The notes: generated by a model from the sequence alone, not told the origin. Counted from the first letter of the stretch, positions 53,096-62,695 are shown. The stretch is DNA of 64,000 nucleotides from Nitrospira sp. (GCA_035968315.1 JAVYIN010000007.1:342996-406995); one strand, 5' to 3'. Program-made: numbers and translations.

Positions 53096-54184
53096 CTAGC
53101 AACGGGATTCGATTTGTGTCAAGGCAACCGGCGCGGCTCCGGCCGGCACATTGCCCAATTGGCCGCAGGCGCCCAGCACGTCGCGGCCCCGGCTTTTGCG
53201 AATAAAGGCGTCGATGCCGGCCTGGGTGAGGATGCGTTGAAACGACAGCACGTTCCGGTCAGCCGGCCGGCGGAAGGCGCTGCCAGGAAATTCATTGAAG
53301 GGAATCAGGTTCACTTTGCAACGGATGCCCTTCAGCAGCTTCACGAGCCGATGGGCGTCTTTGTCGCGATCGTTCACCCCGGAGAGCAACACATATTCAA
53401 AGGTCAGCCGTCTGGTCGGGGCGAGCGGATAGCGGCGGCAGGCGGCCATGAGTGTCTTGAGCGAGGCGATCTGGCTGACCGCCGGCATCAACTGCTGGCG
53501 CTGTTCCTCCGTCGTGCCGTTCAGCGAGATGGCGAGATTCACACCGAGCGCGGCCACCTCGTTCAGCCGCCCTGCCAGGCCTGCCGTCGAGACGGTGATC
53601 CGGCGCGGTGACCAGCCCAGCCCCCATGATTTATTGAGGAGGCACTGGATGGCAGCGGACAAGGCCTCGATATTCGCCAGCGGCTCGCCCATGCCCATGA
53701 AGACGAGATTGGTGAGCCGCTCCTCGCCGGTCAAATGGTCCTGAGCCGTGAGGATTTGATCGACGATCTCATGCGCTTTGAGATTGCGCTTCAGCCCCAT
53801 TGTACCGGTCAGGCAAAAGCCGCAATCCAGCATGCAGCCGACCTGCGTCGAGACGCAGAGCGTAAGGCGGTCCTCATCGGGAATCAGCACCGTTTCAATG
53901 CGCAGCCCGTCATCCAAGGTGAGCAGCAGCTTGCGCGTGCCGTCGGTCGATTCCAGAACCGTGCAGGCTTGTGTGCGTGCAATCGTTGCAACGTCAGCCA
54001 GCTGTTCGCGGTCCTTCTGTGAAAGATCGGTCATCTGCGCGATGGTGCGCGCGCGGCGCTGATAGAGCCAGCGCAAAATCTGCCCGGTCCGATAGCCAGG
54101 CCAGCCGAATCCGCGCACCAGCGTGGTCATCTGGGCTTCACTCAAGCTCAGCAAGTTGGTCTGTGGGCGAGCAGGTTCAGTCAT
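53096..54184 (-). CDS. rlmN: Dual-specificity 23S rRNA/tRNA (adenine-C2) methyltransferase
   Basis: A 362-residue radical SAM enzyme methylating A2503 of 23S rRNA and A37 of some tRNAs. The cluster motif CMLDCGFC is near residue 116; GMGEPLANIEAL and the second catalytic Cys in the C-terminal RDVLGACGQL are present. Start ATG 54184 rather than 54202. It is divergent from the Slt-type gene. Confidence 0.95.
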   Translation of the reverse strand: MTEPARPQTNLLSLSEAQMTTLVRGFGWPGYRTGQILRWLYQRRARTIAQMTDLSQKDREQLADVATIARTQACTVLESTDGTRKLLLTLDDGLRIETVLIPDEDRLTLCVSTQVGCMLDCGFCLTGTMGLKRNLKAHEIVDQILTAQDHLTGEERLTNLVFMGMGEPLANIEALSAAIQCLLNKSWGLGWSPRRITVSTAGLAGRLNEVAALGVNLAISLNGTTEEQRQQLMPAVSQIASLKTLMAACRRYPLAPTRRLTFEYVLLSGVNDRDKDAHRLVKLLKGIRCKVNLIPFNEFPGSAFRRPADRNVLSFQRILTQAGIDAFIRKSRGRDVLGACGQLGNVPAGAAPVALTQIESRC

Positions 54185-54305
54185 CGACAGGCGTCCAGTC
54201 AATAATCAGCTTGCAGAGTAACACAGCCCGCAGGGCTTCGGCAGTATCCGTCCTGAGGGCCACGTGCATGCAAGCGCTGTATCTCCTACCCCCGCAGGAT
54301 ATAAT

Positions 54306-56564
54306 ATGATAGTAGATTTCAACATGATGATTGCTCTGCGCTCACGTTTTATCTCTTCTTTACTGCTGACCGTGCTGGGGGCTTGCCCTGCCTGGGCGTT
54401 GGCCTCGCAGGTGGGCAACGGAGACGTGGCTGCTGCCGCGCCCTGTGACTCTGCCGAAGAATGTTTTGCCGCAGCCGCTCAGCCCAAGGAGCGATTGGGC
54501 AGTCAGCTCACCAAAGATCAAGTCTCGGCGCTCAAACTCGAACGGTTGCGGTTAGTGATGGAACGGTTTCCCGGTTCGCTTTGGGCGAAACGCGCGGGCG
54601 TGCTGTCCGGAGTGTTGCTGATCGAGCCGAATCCGGCGGCGGCCCTACAGTTTCTCCGCGCGGGCCAGCGTGATTTTGGGGTGCTCGACGACTATCTCCG
54701 CCTCTGGATGGGCGAGGCCTTGCTGCATCTCGGTGATGCCAAAGAGGCGGCGGGGTTCTTTGAAAGCATCGGGCAGGCGGTGCCCGATTCCAATCTGCTC
54801 ACGCAGGCGGCATTCCGCGCCGGGGAGGCCTGGTATCAAGCGTCGAGTTGTCCTGAGTCCGTCGGGTGGCTGGCGAAAGCCGTGGCAAACAACGACAAAG
54901 ATCCGCTGGCGCCGCAAGCCTGGTTGCGGTTGGCTGCCTGTTATCTGCGCGAGAATCAGTTGGAGGACGGCCGGGCAACCCTCACGCAGTTGTGGGTGCG
55001 GTTCGCCTATGCGCCTGAAGCCAAGGAGGCGGAGGCGCTGCTCCGCACGAACCTCGGCGGAGCGGTGTGGGCTCCCACGGCGGAGGATCATTTCGGCCGG
55101 GCGCAGGCGTTTCTAGGGCAGGCGCTGCACGCGGAGGCAATCGACGAGTTGAAGCAGTTCCTGGCCATGGAGCCGGCCTCGCCGCAACGGGGGAGCGCAA
55201 AACTCAAACTCGGCATCGCACAAGTCAGGCTCAAACAATACGATCCCGCACGCGAAACGTTTCATGCCCTTATGGCAAATCGGGTGGCGGAATCGGATGA
55301 GGCGACGGTGTGGCTGGCACGGGTCTATCTGCGCCAGGCGATGGGGCCCAAGCTGTTGGAGCTGAGCCGGTCGATCGAGAAGCAGGCCTTGTCGGCGGAA
55401 CAGAAGGGGCAGATCCATTTATTTGCCGGTATTTGGCTGGAGGATCAGGGGCAATACGAGGAGGCGGTTGCGAAGTATCGCCAAGTGGCGAAGGCGGGGG
55501 AGCCCGCGACGCAGCGGGCTGAAGCGCTCTGGCGGATCGGCTGGGTTCACTACCGCACGGCGCGTTACAAAGACGCGATCGATGTGCTGCAACAAATTGT
55601 GGCGCAGCACGACAGTGATTTTGAGCCGCAAGCGCTCTATTGGATCGGGCGGTCTCTCACGCAGTTGCACGCGGCCCGTGCGCATGAGGTCTATGCGCAA
55701 CTTTGCCGGCAGTTTCCCTATACCTATTATTGCCAGTTGGCGAAAGAGCAATCGGCGGAAGCGGCGTCTGACCGTGCGGCGGCACTGGAGCCAGCCGTTG
55801 CGCCGGTGAATGGCGAGGCGGCCGTGGCCCAAGCGGGGAACGGCGGGGATGTGGAGCAGCAGCCGGCCTATCGCCGCGCGGTGGAGCTGAAGCTGCTCGG
55901 GCTCGACGCCGATGCGGCGCGCGAACTGGCGGCGTTGACGGATCACTATAGCCATAGCCCCAATGTGCTCATGACGCTGTCGATGCGCTTGAATGAAGTG
56001 GGGGCCTATCATCCGGCGCTGCGGCTGGCGCGGGCGCAATTTCGGGACAAGCTGGAGCGCACGGGCGGGACGGTGGCGCCGGGGCTGTGGAGTGTGGCGT
56101 ATCCTACGGGGCTGATTCCGACTATCAAGACCCAGGAATTGAACGGGGTGAGCCCCTATCTGGTGGCGGCCATCATCCGGGAAGAGAGCCAGTACGATGT
56201 GCGTGCGGTCTCGCGGGTGGGGGCCATCGGCCTGATGCAGGTCATGCCGGCGACGGCCAATGCGGTGGCGCAACGGCATCACCTTCCCGCGGTGACGCGG
56301 GAGGATCTGTTCGATCAGGATACGAACATCCGCATCGGCGCGCGCTATGTGGAGCAGTTGCTGGCGCAATTTTCCGGCAACGTGATCCAGACGATTGCCG
56401 CCTATAACGCTGGGCCGATTGTGGTGGAAAATTGGGCGGCGCAGCATCGGGGGCGCAGCCAGGATGAGTTTGTCGAGCTGATTCCGTTTCGCGAGACGCG
56501 GCAGTACGTGAAGCGCGTGTTGCGGAGCTTTCGGGAATATCTCCGGCTGGCAGGAGGGTCCTGA
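54306..56564 (+). CDS. Slt70-like soluble lytic transglycosylase with TPR-type helices
   Basis: A 752-residue periplasmic enzyme: signal segment (SLLLTVLGACPAWALA), a long alpha superhelix of TPR-like repeats (about 60-560), then an SLT domain with the catalytic Glu in IREESQYDVRAVSRVGAIG, LMQVMPATA and AAYNAGPIVV. It cuts peptidoglycan and forms anhydro ends. The start is uncertain: ATG 54306 has AGGA upstream, but a TATAAT sits directly before it, so ATG 54324 or 54327 may be used. Confidence 0.9.
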   Translation: MIVDFNMMIALRSRFISSLLLTVLGACPAWALASQVGNGDVAAAAPCDSAEECFAAAAQPKERLGSQLTKDQVSALKLERLRLVMERFPGSLWAKRAGVLSGVLLIEPNPAAALQFLRAGQRDFGVLDDYLRLWMGEALLHLGDAKEAAGFFESIGQAVPDSNLLTQAAFRAGEAWYQASSCPESVGWLAKAVANNDKDPLAPQAWLRLAACYLRENQLEDGRATLTQLWVRFAYAPEAKEAEALLRTNLGGAVWAPTAEDHFGRAQAFLGQALHAEAIDELKQFLAMEPASPQRGSAKLKLGIAQVRLKQYDPARETFHALMANRVAESDEATVWLARVYLRQAMGPKLLELSRSIEKQALSAEQKGQIHLFAGIWLEDQGQYEEAVAKYRQVAKAGEPATQRAEALWRIGWVHYRTARYKDAIDVLQQIVAQHDSDFEPQALYWIGRSLTQLHAARAHEVYAQLCRQFPYTYYCQLAKEQSAEAASDRAAALEPAVAPVNGEAAVAQAGNGGDVEQQPAYRRAVELKLLGLDADAARELAALTDHYSHSPNVLMTLSMRLNEVGAYHPALRLARAQFRDKLERTGGTVAPGLWSVAYPTGLIPTIKTQELNGVSPYLVAAIIREESQYDVRAVSRVGAIGLMQVMPATANAVAQRHHLPAVTREDLFDQDTNIRIGARYVEQLLAQFSGNVIQTIAAYNAGPIVVENWAAQHRGRSQDEFVELIPFRETRQYVKRVLRSFREYLRLAGGS

Positions 56565-56573
56565 TTCCCTTCC

Positions 56574-56602
56574 TTGACACGGGGGTATGAAATTTTTATA
56601 GT
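56574..56602 (+). promoter_or_regulatory. Sigma-70 promoter of zapB-zapA
   Basis: TTGACA (56574-56579) and TATAGT (56597-56602) with a 17-bp spacer, 40 bp before zapB; the strongest -35/-10 pair I saw in the window. Confidence 0.7.
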
Positions 56603-56642
56603 GGCCCACAATCTATTGGATTTTTAAAGGAGATTTGCCGGT

Positions 56643-56897
56643 ATGGCTTTGGAACGTCTTGATGCTTTGGAAACGCGGATTCGTGATCTTGTGAAGCTGG
56701 TGCAGGAGATCAAGCGGAAAAATGTCATGCTGGAAGACGAGCTCAAGGCCGCGCGCCAGCGGATTGCCACGCAAGACGATTTGAATCGGCGGTGGGAGCA
56801 GGAACGAGTCGATATTAAGGCACGGATTGAAAAGGTGATGGGCGAGATCGAGTTGTTGGAATGTTTAGAAGACACCAAGGAGGTGGCTCTTGACTAA
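56643..56897 (+). CDS. zapB: Cell division protein ZapB
   Basis: An 84-residue coiled-coil protein (LDALETRIRDLVKLVQEIKR onward, heptads throughout). ZapB binds ZapA and helps order the FtsZ ring. The C-terminus overlaps zapA by 8 bp. Length and coiled coil match the family, and zapA next to it makes the call firm. Confidence 0.88.
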   Translation: MALERLDALETRIRDLVKLVQEIKRKNVMLEDELKAARQRIATQDDLNRRWEQERVDIKARIEKVMGEIELLECLEDTKEVALD

Positions 56898-57186
56898 GAC
56901 CATTGATGTCGAAATCTACGGTCAACGATACTCGATCCGCGGGCAGGCGGAGGATGCCTATATCCGGCGCCTCGCCAGCTTTGTCGATGATCATATGAAG
57001 CGGCTGGCTGAAGGCATGAAGACCGCGACGCCCTCCAAACTCGCGGTCCTGACGGCTGTTAACCTGGCGCATCAGCTGTTTGAGGCGGAAAAGAAGCGGG
57101 CGCAGGGCGAGGCCGATGTGGAGCGCCGCATGGTCAATTTGATGGAATCCATCGAAGAGCAGATGCCGACCTCGCTCTTCCGGTGA
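56890..57186 (+). CDS. zapA: Cell division protein ZapA
   Basis: A 98-residue FtsZ-binding protein. The N-terminus (DVEIYGQRYSIRGQAEDAY) and the C-terminal coiled coil (LAVLTAVNLAHQLFEAEKK) match ZapA. Start is TTG 56890, inside the end of zapB. In many bacteria the 6S RNA gene lies directly downstream of zapA, as the next region may show. Confidence 0.93.
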   Translation: MTKTIDVEIYGQRYSIRGQAEDAYIRRLASFVDDHMKRLAEGMKTATPSKLAVLTAVNLAHQLFEAEKKRAQGEADVERRMVNLMESIEEQMPTSLFR

Positions 57187-57334
57187 GTTTCGCCTTGCTT
57201 TCGGAAAAGGCCTTTGTTATCGTGGGTCTAGTGTATTGCGTTATGCGTGTGTCGAGTCTGAGGAAAGGTCTTTCAGGAATATCATCCAGAACAGGTCATG
57301 TGTCGAGATAGTCGAATCGTGAACGCACCAATGA

Positions 57335-57580
57335 ACAGTCCTCTCTCTGTGTATGCATGTGTAGTCAAGTGGATCCTCACGCTGTGGGTGATTCCCATTC
57401 GGCGGTTCGTGTGGACGGTCCTAGACCGGAGTGCCGACGTCGCGTCGGCGCTTCTGCCTGCGCAAGGACACGTGTCGCAAGGGCAGCCGGTGTTCGCTGC
57501 AGTCCCTCTTCGGCGGAGAATCGGGTTGCGAGTACGAGTGCCTCGGCCGGATAGAGGTAGATACACAGACACAGGTGCCG
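57335..57580 (+). ncRNA. ssrS: Candidate 6S RNA
   Basis: A 520-bp region without a gene follows zapA. CTGTGTAT (57347-57354) pairs with ATACACAG (57561-57568), enclosing about 205 nt in which CCCATTC and GAATCGGG pair and GCCGAC/GTCGGC form an inner hairpin. A closing stem with an open interior resembles 6S RNA, and the position after zapA is classic for it. I could not confirm the conserved bubble, and the length of about 240 nt is above the usual 180-200. The ends are approximate. Confidence 0.35.
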
Positions 57581-57704
57581 GATTGTCCCGTTCGTGAGTG
57601 CGGTTGTTTCTGGGATGATATAGTCCGTCGGTTTCAGCCTTCCTCGGTTCTCCATACCCCCGCATAGCGGTTCATGGCTAACAGATTGTAGACGATCGGC
57701 GGTT

Positions 57705-59306
57705 GTGGCCGGTTGTCTCCAAGAAGGGGGTGCTCCCATTTCTACCTCAATCGTTGCGTATATTCTGTGCGGGCTGATCGGCGCCTTGATCGGGGCCGGG
57801 CTCCTTGAACTGGTTCGCCGCAATCTCGCCGCCGGGAAACAAGCCGAAGCGGAAGAGCAAGCCAAACATGTGCTGCAGAACGCTCAGCGCGAAGCCGAGA
57901 CCATCATTAAAGAGGCGAAGCTGGAATCAAAGGATTTGGTCTTTCAAGCCAGGACTGAATTTGAAAAAGAGCAGAAGCTGAAGCAGGGCGAGTGGGCCGT
58001 GACGGAAAAACGGCTGGTGCAGCGGGAAGAGAATCTGGACCGGAAAATCGGCGCCGTCGAGAAGCGCGAGGCCGAGTCTCAAAAGCGTGATCAGGAACTC
58101 GGCCGGCGTGAAGAAGGCCTGGCCAAGAAAGAGGCGGCCTGCGCCAAGGCGGAGCGGGAGCATCGCGACGCGCTGGAGCGTGTCGCGGGCATGACCGCCG
58201 AGGAGGCCAAAAAGCATCTGATGGTGGAAATGGAGAGCCAGGCCAAGCTCGATGCGGCCGGCATCGCCAAGCGGACGTTGGAAGAGGCGCGCGAGAATGC
58301 GGAGCGGGAAGCGCGCGAGATCATTGCACGGTCCATTCAGCGTGTGGTGCGCGATTATGTGTCGGAGTCCACGATCTCCGTGGTGCCGATTCCGAACGAT
58401 GCGATGAAGGGCCGGATCATCGGCCGCGAAGGGCGGAATATTCGGGCCATCGAGGCGGCCACCGGCATTGATTTGATTATCGATGAAACGCCGGAGGCGG
58501 TCATTATTTCAGGGTTCGATCCCTTGCGCCGCGAGATTGCCAAGGTGTCGCTCGAACGGCTGATGCACGACGGGCGCATTCATCCGACGCGGATCGAAGA
58601 GATCGTCGAAAAGGTGAAGGTCGATATCGACAAGCTGATGTATGAAGAAGCCGAGAAGATTATCTTCGAGTTGGGGCTCTCGGATTTCCATCCGGAATTG
58701 ATCAAGGTGCTCGGCCGGCTCAAGTACCGGACCAGCTATGGGCAGAACAATCTCTATCATGCGCGCGAAGCGGCCTATATCTGCGGCATCATGGCCTCGG
58801 AGCTGGGGCTCGACGTCAAGCTGGCCCGGCGCGGCGCGCTGCTGCACGATATCGGGAAAGCGGTCAGCCACGAAGAAGAAGGCCCGCACGCCATGCTGGG
58901 GGCCGAGATCGCCAAGAAGTGGGGCGAGAACGAGAAGATCGTGAATGCGATTGCAGGCCACCACGAACAGGTGGAGCCGATCTGCCCAGAATCGGTCCTT
59001 GTCGCGGCGGCGGAAGCCTTGTCGGCGGCCAGGCCGGGAGCCAGGCGTGAAGCGCTGGAGTCGTATGTGAAGCGGCTGGAGAAATTGGAAGCGCTGGCCG
59101 TGGCCTATAAAGGGGTGCAGAAGGCCTATGCGATTCAAGCCGGCCGGGAGATTCGGGTGATCGTGCGGCAGGAGGATATTACTGATACGGAGTCGTTCCA
59201 ACTGTCGCGCGATCTGGCCAAGAAGATCGAGCAGGAGTTGACGTATCCCGGCCAAATCAGAGTCACGGTCATTCGTGAAAGCCGGTATGTGGAGTATGCC
59301 AAGTGA
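57705..59306 (+). CDS. rny: Ribonuclease Y
   Basis: A 533-residue endoribonuclease starting mRNA decay. An N-terminal membrane helix (IVAYILCGLIGALIGAGLL) precedes a long coiled coil (about 45-200), a KH domain (GRIIGREGRNIRAIEAATG), and an HD domain with LLHDIGKAVSHE. Start at GTG 57705 adds 11 residues before the usual beginning; an ATT at 57738 preceded by AAGGGGG would give a better match to family length. ymdB follows with GTG overlap. Confidence 0.94.
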   Translation: MAGCLQEGGAPISTSIVAYILCGLIGALIGAGLLELVRRNLAAGKQAEAEEQAKHVLQNAQREAETIIKEAKLESKDLVFQARTEFEKEQKLKQGEWAVTEKRLVQREENLDRKIGAVEKREAESQKRDQELGRREEGLAKKEAACAKAEREHRDALERVAGMTAEEAKKHLMVEMESQAKLDAAGIAKRTLEEARENAEREAREIIARSIQRVVRDYVSESTISVVPIPNDAMKGRIIGREGRNIRAIEAATGIDLIIDETPEAVIISGFDPLRREIAKVSLERLMHDGRIHPTRIEEIVEKVKVDIDKLMYEEAEKIIFELGLSDFHPELIKVLGRLKYRTSYGQNNLYHAREAAYICGIMASELGLDVKLARRGALLHDIGKAVSHEEEGPHAMLGAEIAKKWGENEKIVNAIAGHHEQVEPICPESVLVAAAEALSAARPGARREALESYVKRLEKLEALAVAYKGVQKAYAIQAGREIRVIVRQEDITDTESFQLSRDLAKKIEQELTYPGQIRVTVIRESRYVEYAK

Positions 59307-60082
59307 AGGTGCTCTTCATCGGCGATATTTTCGGAGAGCCGGGACGCCGGGCGGTCAGCCGCATGGTGCCGCGCATCGTGTCGCAACGCCAAGTGGATAT
59401 CGTCATCGGCAATGGCGAAAATGTTGCCGGGGGATTTGGGATTACCCCGGAGCTGGCGGAAGATTTGTTTGAAATGGGCCTGTCGGTCATTACGACGGGG
59501 AACCATGCCTGGGACAAGAAGGAAGTGTTGGAATATTTCCCGCGGGAGCCCCGCCTGTTGCGGCCGGCCAATTACCCGGTCGGTGTGCCGGGGCAGGGGA
59601 GCTACATCGTGGAATCGGCGGGCGGCGAACGGCTGGCCGTGCTTCAGTTGATGGGGCGGGCCTACATGCCGACGCTGGATTGTCCCTTTCAGGTCGCCAA
59701 GCGGGAATTGGCCAAGCTCAAGCAGGAGGTCGCGGCGGTCATCGTCGATATGCATGCCGAAGCGACGTCGGAAAAGATGGCGATGGGCCATTATCTCGAT
59801 GGTGACGTGTCGGCGGTCGTCGGGACGCATACGCATGTGCAGACGGCTGACGATCAGATTCTTCCCAAGGGCACGGCCTATCTCACCGATATTGGCATGA
59901 CCGGTCCGCTGCATGGGGTCATCGGCGTCAAAAAAGAATTGGCGATTGAGAAGTTTCTGACCGGGATGCCCAAACGGTTTGAAGTGGCCTCCGGGCCGTC
60001 GGTCTTTTGCGCCGTGCTGGTCGAGCTGGACGCGCGGCTCGGCAAGGCCATCGCGATCGAACGGATTCGTGTCATCGATTGA
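59303..60082 (+). CDS. ymdB: YmdB-type metallophosphoesterase (TIGR00282)
   Basis: A 259-residue calcineurin-like phosphodiesterase. Metal-ligand motifs: FIGDIFGEPGRR, GNGENVAGG, TTGNHAWDKKE, DMHAEATSEK and GTHTHVQTAD. Bacillus YmdB cleaves 2',3'-cyclic nucleotides and affects RNA decay and biofilm. The gene follows rny as in many bacteria; start GTG 59303 overlaps the rny stop. Confidence 0.93.
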   Translation: MKVLFIGDIFGEPGRRAVSRMVPRIVSQRQVDIVIGNGENVAGGFGITPELAEDLFEMGLSVITTGNHAWDKKEVLEYFPREPRLLRPANYPVGVPGQGSYIVESAGGERLAVLQLMGRAYMPTLDCPFQVAKRELAKLKQEVAAVIVDMHAEATSEKMAMGHYLDGDVSAVVGTHTHVQTADDQILPKGTAYLTDIGMTGPLHGVIGVKKELAIEKFLTGMPKRFEVASGPSVFCAVLVELDARLGKAIAIERIRVID

Positions 60083-60156
60083 CAGGATGCTGAAAACGTC
60101 CGCACTCGAAATTGAGTAAGGGAGACCGCGCTACGGGCTTCCCAACGTCCTCATCC

Positions 60157-61515
60157 ATGTTCCCTCCGTCTCCACCGCTCAGGCAGATTCTGACTGTCTC
60201 GGAACTGACCGGCTTGGTCCGGGCTGCCATCGAAACCAATTTCTCCGAGATCTGGCTGGAGGGTGAAATCTCCAATCTACGCGCGCCGGCATCCGGCCAT
60301 CTGTATCTGACCCTGAAAGACGAGTCGAGCCAAATCCGCGCCGTCCTGTTTAAGGGGGTGGCGGGCCGGCTGCGCTTTGCGTTGGAGGATGGCCTGCAGG
60401 TGGTGGCGCGCGGCCGGGTGACGGTCTACGAGCCCCGGGGAGAGTACCAGATTATTCTGGACTCGGTGGAGCCGAAGGGGCGCGGCGCGCTGCAGGTGGC
60501 ATTTGAGCAGTTGAAGGCGCGCCTCGAAGCGGAGGGCCTTTTCGAGGCGGATCGGAAGCGTCCGCTTCCCGAATGGCCCCGCGCCGTCGGGGTGGTGACC
60601 TCGCTCAGCGGAGCCGCTCTGCGCGATGTATTGACCGTCCTGCATCGGCGCTGCCCTACGTTGCGGATCATTATTGTTCCGGTGCAAGTCCAGGGGGAGG
60701 GGTCTGCGGAGCAGATTGCCGCCGCCATCACGATGCTCGGTGATTCGGGCCTGGTCGATGTCATGATCGTGGGACGCGGGGGCGGCTCACTGGAGGATCT
60801 GTGGAGTTTCAATGAAGAGATGGTGGTGCGGGCGATTGTGGCCTCTCGCGTCCCTGTCGTATCCGCTGTCGGGCATGAGACGGATGTCACACTGGCTGAC
60901 TTTGCGGCGGACCTTCGCGCCCCGACTCCATCGGCAGCCGCCGAGGCGGTGGCGCCGGTGTTGGCGCAGATCGTGAGCCGGCTGGCGGAGTTGACGGCGC
61001 GGTTGCAGCAGTCCGTGACGCGCCGGACTGAGGAAGAGCGGCAGCGGTTGCGCTTGGCCACGCATCAGATGGCGGCGGTGCGCTATCGGATTCAGGAGGA
61101 GATGCAGCGGGTCGATGCGGCGCTGTTCGGCATGACGGCGGCGGTGCGGTTGGCGGTTCAGGCCGGCCAGGACCGGCTGCAGCTGGCGGAGCGATCGTTG
61201 TTGGCGGGGAGCCCGGAAACGATCGTCCGCCATGGATTGGCCGTGGTTCCGCAATTGCTCACCCGTCTCCATCGTGGCATGCGGGGAGAGATGGCGGCCC
61301 GTATGCAGCGGGTTCACGCCTGTCTGGGGAATTTACACACGCTCAGCCCGCTGGCGACCTTGGGACGGGGATACAGCATTCTCCGGCATGTTCCCTCCGG
61401 TTCCGTGGTTCGGAGGGTAGAGGATGTGACCGTCGGAGAAGATCTTCAGGCGCAGTTCGTGGACGGACAGGCGCTGTGCACGGTGAAGGCGGTGCAGCCG
61501 GACCACGCGGTTTGA
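60157..61515 (+). CDS. xseA: Exodeoxyribonuclease VII large subunit
   Basis: A 452-residue nuclease subunit. An OB-fold (about 10-100: IWLEGEISNLRAPASGHLYL and later VYEPRGEYQII) precedes the catalytic domain with VVTSLSGAALRDVL and DVMIVGRGGGSLEDLWSFN. Helical C-terminal region follows. I chose ATG 60157, since it aligns with the family start; a TTG at 60112 adds 15 residues but has a poor site. It is 57 bp upstream of xseB. Confidence 0.94.
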   Translation: MFPPSPPLRQILTVSELTGLVRAAIETNFSEIWLEGEISNLRAPASGHLYLTLKDESSQIRAVLFKGVAGRLRFALEDGLQVVARGRVTVYEPRGEYQIILDSVEPKGRGALQVAFEQLKARLEAEGLFEADRKRPLPEWPRAVGVVTSLSGAALRDVLTVLHRRCPTLRIIIVPVQVQGEGSAEQIAAAITMLGDSGLVDVMIVGRGGGSLEDLWSFNEEMVVRAIVASRVPVVSAVGHETDVTLADFAADLRAPTPSAAAEAVAPVLAQIVSRLAELTARLQQSVTRRTEEERQRLRLATHQMAAVRYRIQEEMQRVDAALFGMTAAVRLAVQAGQDRLQLAERSLLAGSPETIVRHGLAVVPQLLTRLHRGMRGEMAARMQRVHACLGNLHTLSPLATLGRGYSILRHVPSGSVVRRVEDVTVGEDLQAQFVDGQALCTVKAVQPDHAV

Positions 61516-61572
61516 AATCACCCGGTGAGTCGTTATAATGCGCAGAATGCTGTCTATGATGAGGAGTGAATT

Positions 61573-61830
61573 GTGGCCGCTGTGAAGTTTGAGCAGGCGA
61601 TGGCGCGCTTGGAAGCGATTGTCGGGGAGTTGGAGAAGGGCGAGCTCCCGCTCGATGAATCTCTCAAGATTTTTGAAGAAGGCATTCGGCTGTCGAAAAA
61701 TTGCCTCAAAGTATTGGAAGACGCCGAACGCAAGGTGGAAGTGTTGGTGCAGGATACGAACGGCAAAAAGCAGTTACGGGCCTTCTCCCTCGATGATGAT
61801 GACGCCGAGGCGCCCTCGCTGGAGTCGTAG
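61573..61830 (+). CDS. xseB: Exodeoxyribonuclease VII small subunit
   Basis: An 85-residue helical subunit: FEQAMARLEAIVGELEKGEL then LDESLKIFEEGIRL, the family signature. Start is GTG 61573 with GAGGAG upstream. Several XseB copies bind one XseA. The acidic tail (DDDDAEAPSLES) is longer than in E. coli. Confidence 0.94.
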   Translation: MAAVKFEQAMARLEAIVGELEKGELPLDESLKIFEEGIRLSKNCLKVLEDAERKVEVLVQDTNGKKQLRAFSLDDDDAEAPSLES

Positions 61831-61882
61831 TCGGCACGCCCGATCCATGTGACGCGTCTTCAACCCGCTCTCTTTCTCACGC

Positions 61883-62695
61883 ATGGGAACTCAGATTCGC
61901 CCTCCCAAAGACCGGCTTGACCGTGTGCTCGTCGCGCGCGGCCTGGCCCAGAGCCGGGATGTCGCCGTACGGATGCTGCTTGCCGGAGAAGTCCGGCTGG
62001 ACGGGGCGCTGGCCGACAAGCCGGCGAAGCTCGTGTCTCTCGATGCGGCGATTGAGGTGGTGTCGCAAGCGACCAGGTTTGTGAGCCGGGGCGGTGACAA
62101 GCTCATTGCCGCGCTCGATGCCTGTGCCGTCGATCCGCAAGGGGCTGTTTGTCTCGATGTCGGGTGTTCGACCGGGGGATTTACCGATTGCCTTCTGCAG
62201 CGCGGTGCCGCGCGTGTCTATGCCGTGGATGTCGGCTATGGCCAGTTCGACTGGCGTCTGCGCCAGGACCCGCGCGTCTCCCTGTTCGAGCGCACCAACA
62301 TTCGCTATGTCGATCGGTCGCTGATTCCGGAGCCGGTTTCCCTGGTGGTGATCGATGTCTCCTTTATCTCGCTCACCATGGTCTTGCCGCCGATTATCCA
62401 GTTTCTGCGCCCTGGCGCGATCGTCATCGCACTGGTGAAGCCCCAATTTGAAGTGGGGAAAGGGCAGGTCGGGCGTGGCGGGATTGTGCGCGATGAAGGG
62501 CTGCGGCAGTCGGCGTTGCAGCGCATTCTCGCGTCGGCGGCTCCGCTTGGACTGCGGTCCAAGGCGACTCTCGATTCCCCGATCAAGGGGAAAAAGGGGA
62601 ACCTGGAATTTTTGGCAATTTTTGAGTTTGATCCGGCAAGTTGTGCTATGAAGGAAACGGCAAGCGCAGTGGATCCTCATGAGCTGGAGGGATGA
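61883..62695 (+). CDS. tlyA: TlyA-family rRNA 2'-O-methyltransferase
   Basis: A 270-residue S4-plus-FtsJ protein. The S4 domain (DRLDRVLVARGLAQSRDVAV) is followed by a SAM-binding Rossmann part with CLDVGCSTGGFTDCLLQRGA and the VKPQFEVGKGQ text. TlyA methylates C1409 of 16S and C1920 of 23S rRNA; some relatives are haemolysins by name only. It ends directly at the epimerase start. Confidence 0.92.
   Translation: MGTQIRPPKDRLDRVLVARGLAQSRDVAVRMLLAGEVRLDGALADKPAKLVSLDAAIEVVSQATRFVSRGGDKLIAALDACAVDPQGAVCLDVGCSTGGFTDCLLQRGAARVYAVDVGYGQFDWRLRQDPRVSLFERTNIRYVDRSLIPEPVSLVVIDVSFISLTMVLPPIIQFLRPGAIVIALVKPQFEVGKGQVGRGGIVRDEGLRQSALQRILASAAPLGLRSKATLDSPIKGKKGNLEFLAIFEFDPASCAMKETASAVDPHELEG

Noticed and set aside
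57377-57865. Open frames in the interval between zapA and rny
   Set aside because: They cross the candidate RNA stem and the rny start, lack ribosome sites and show no protein motifs.
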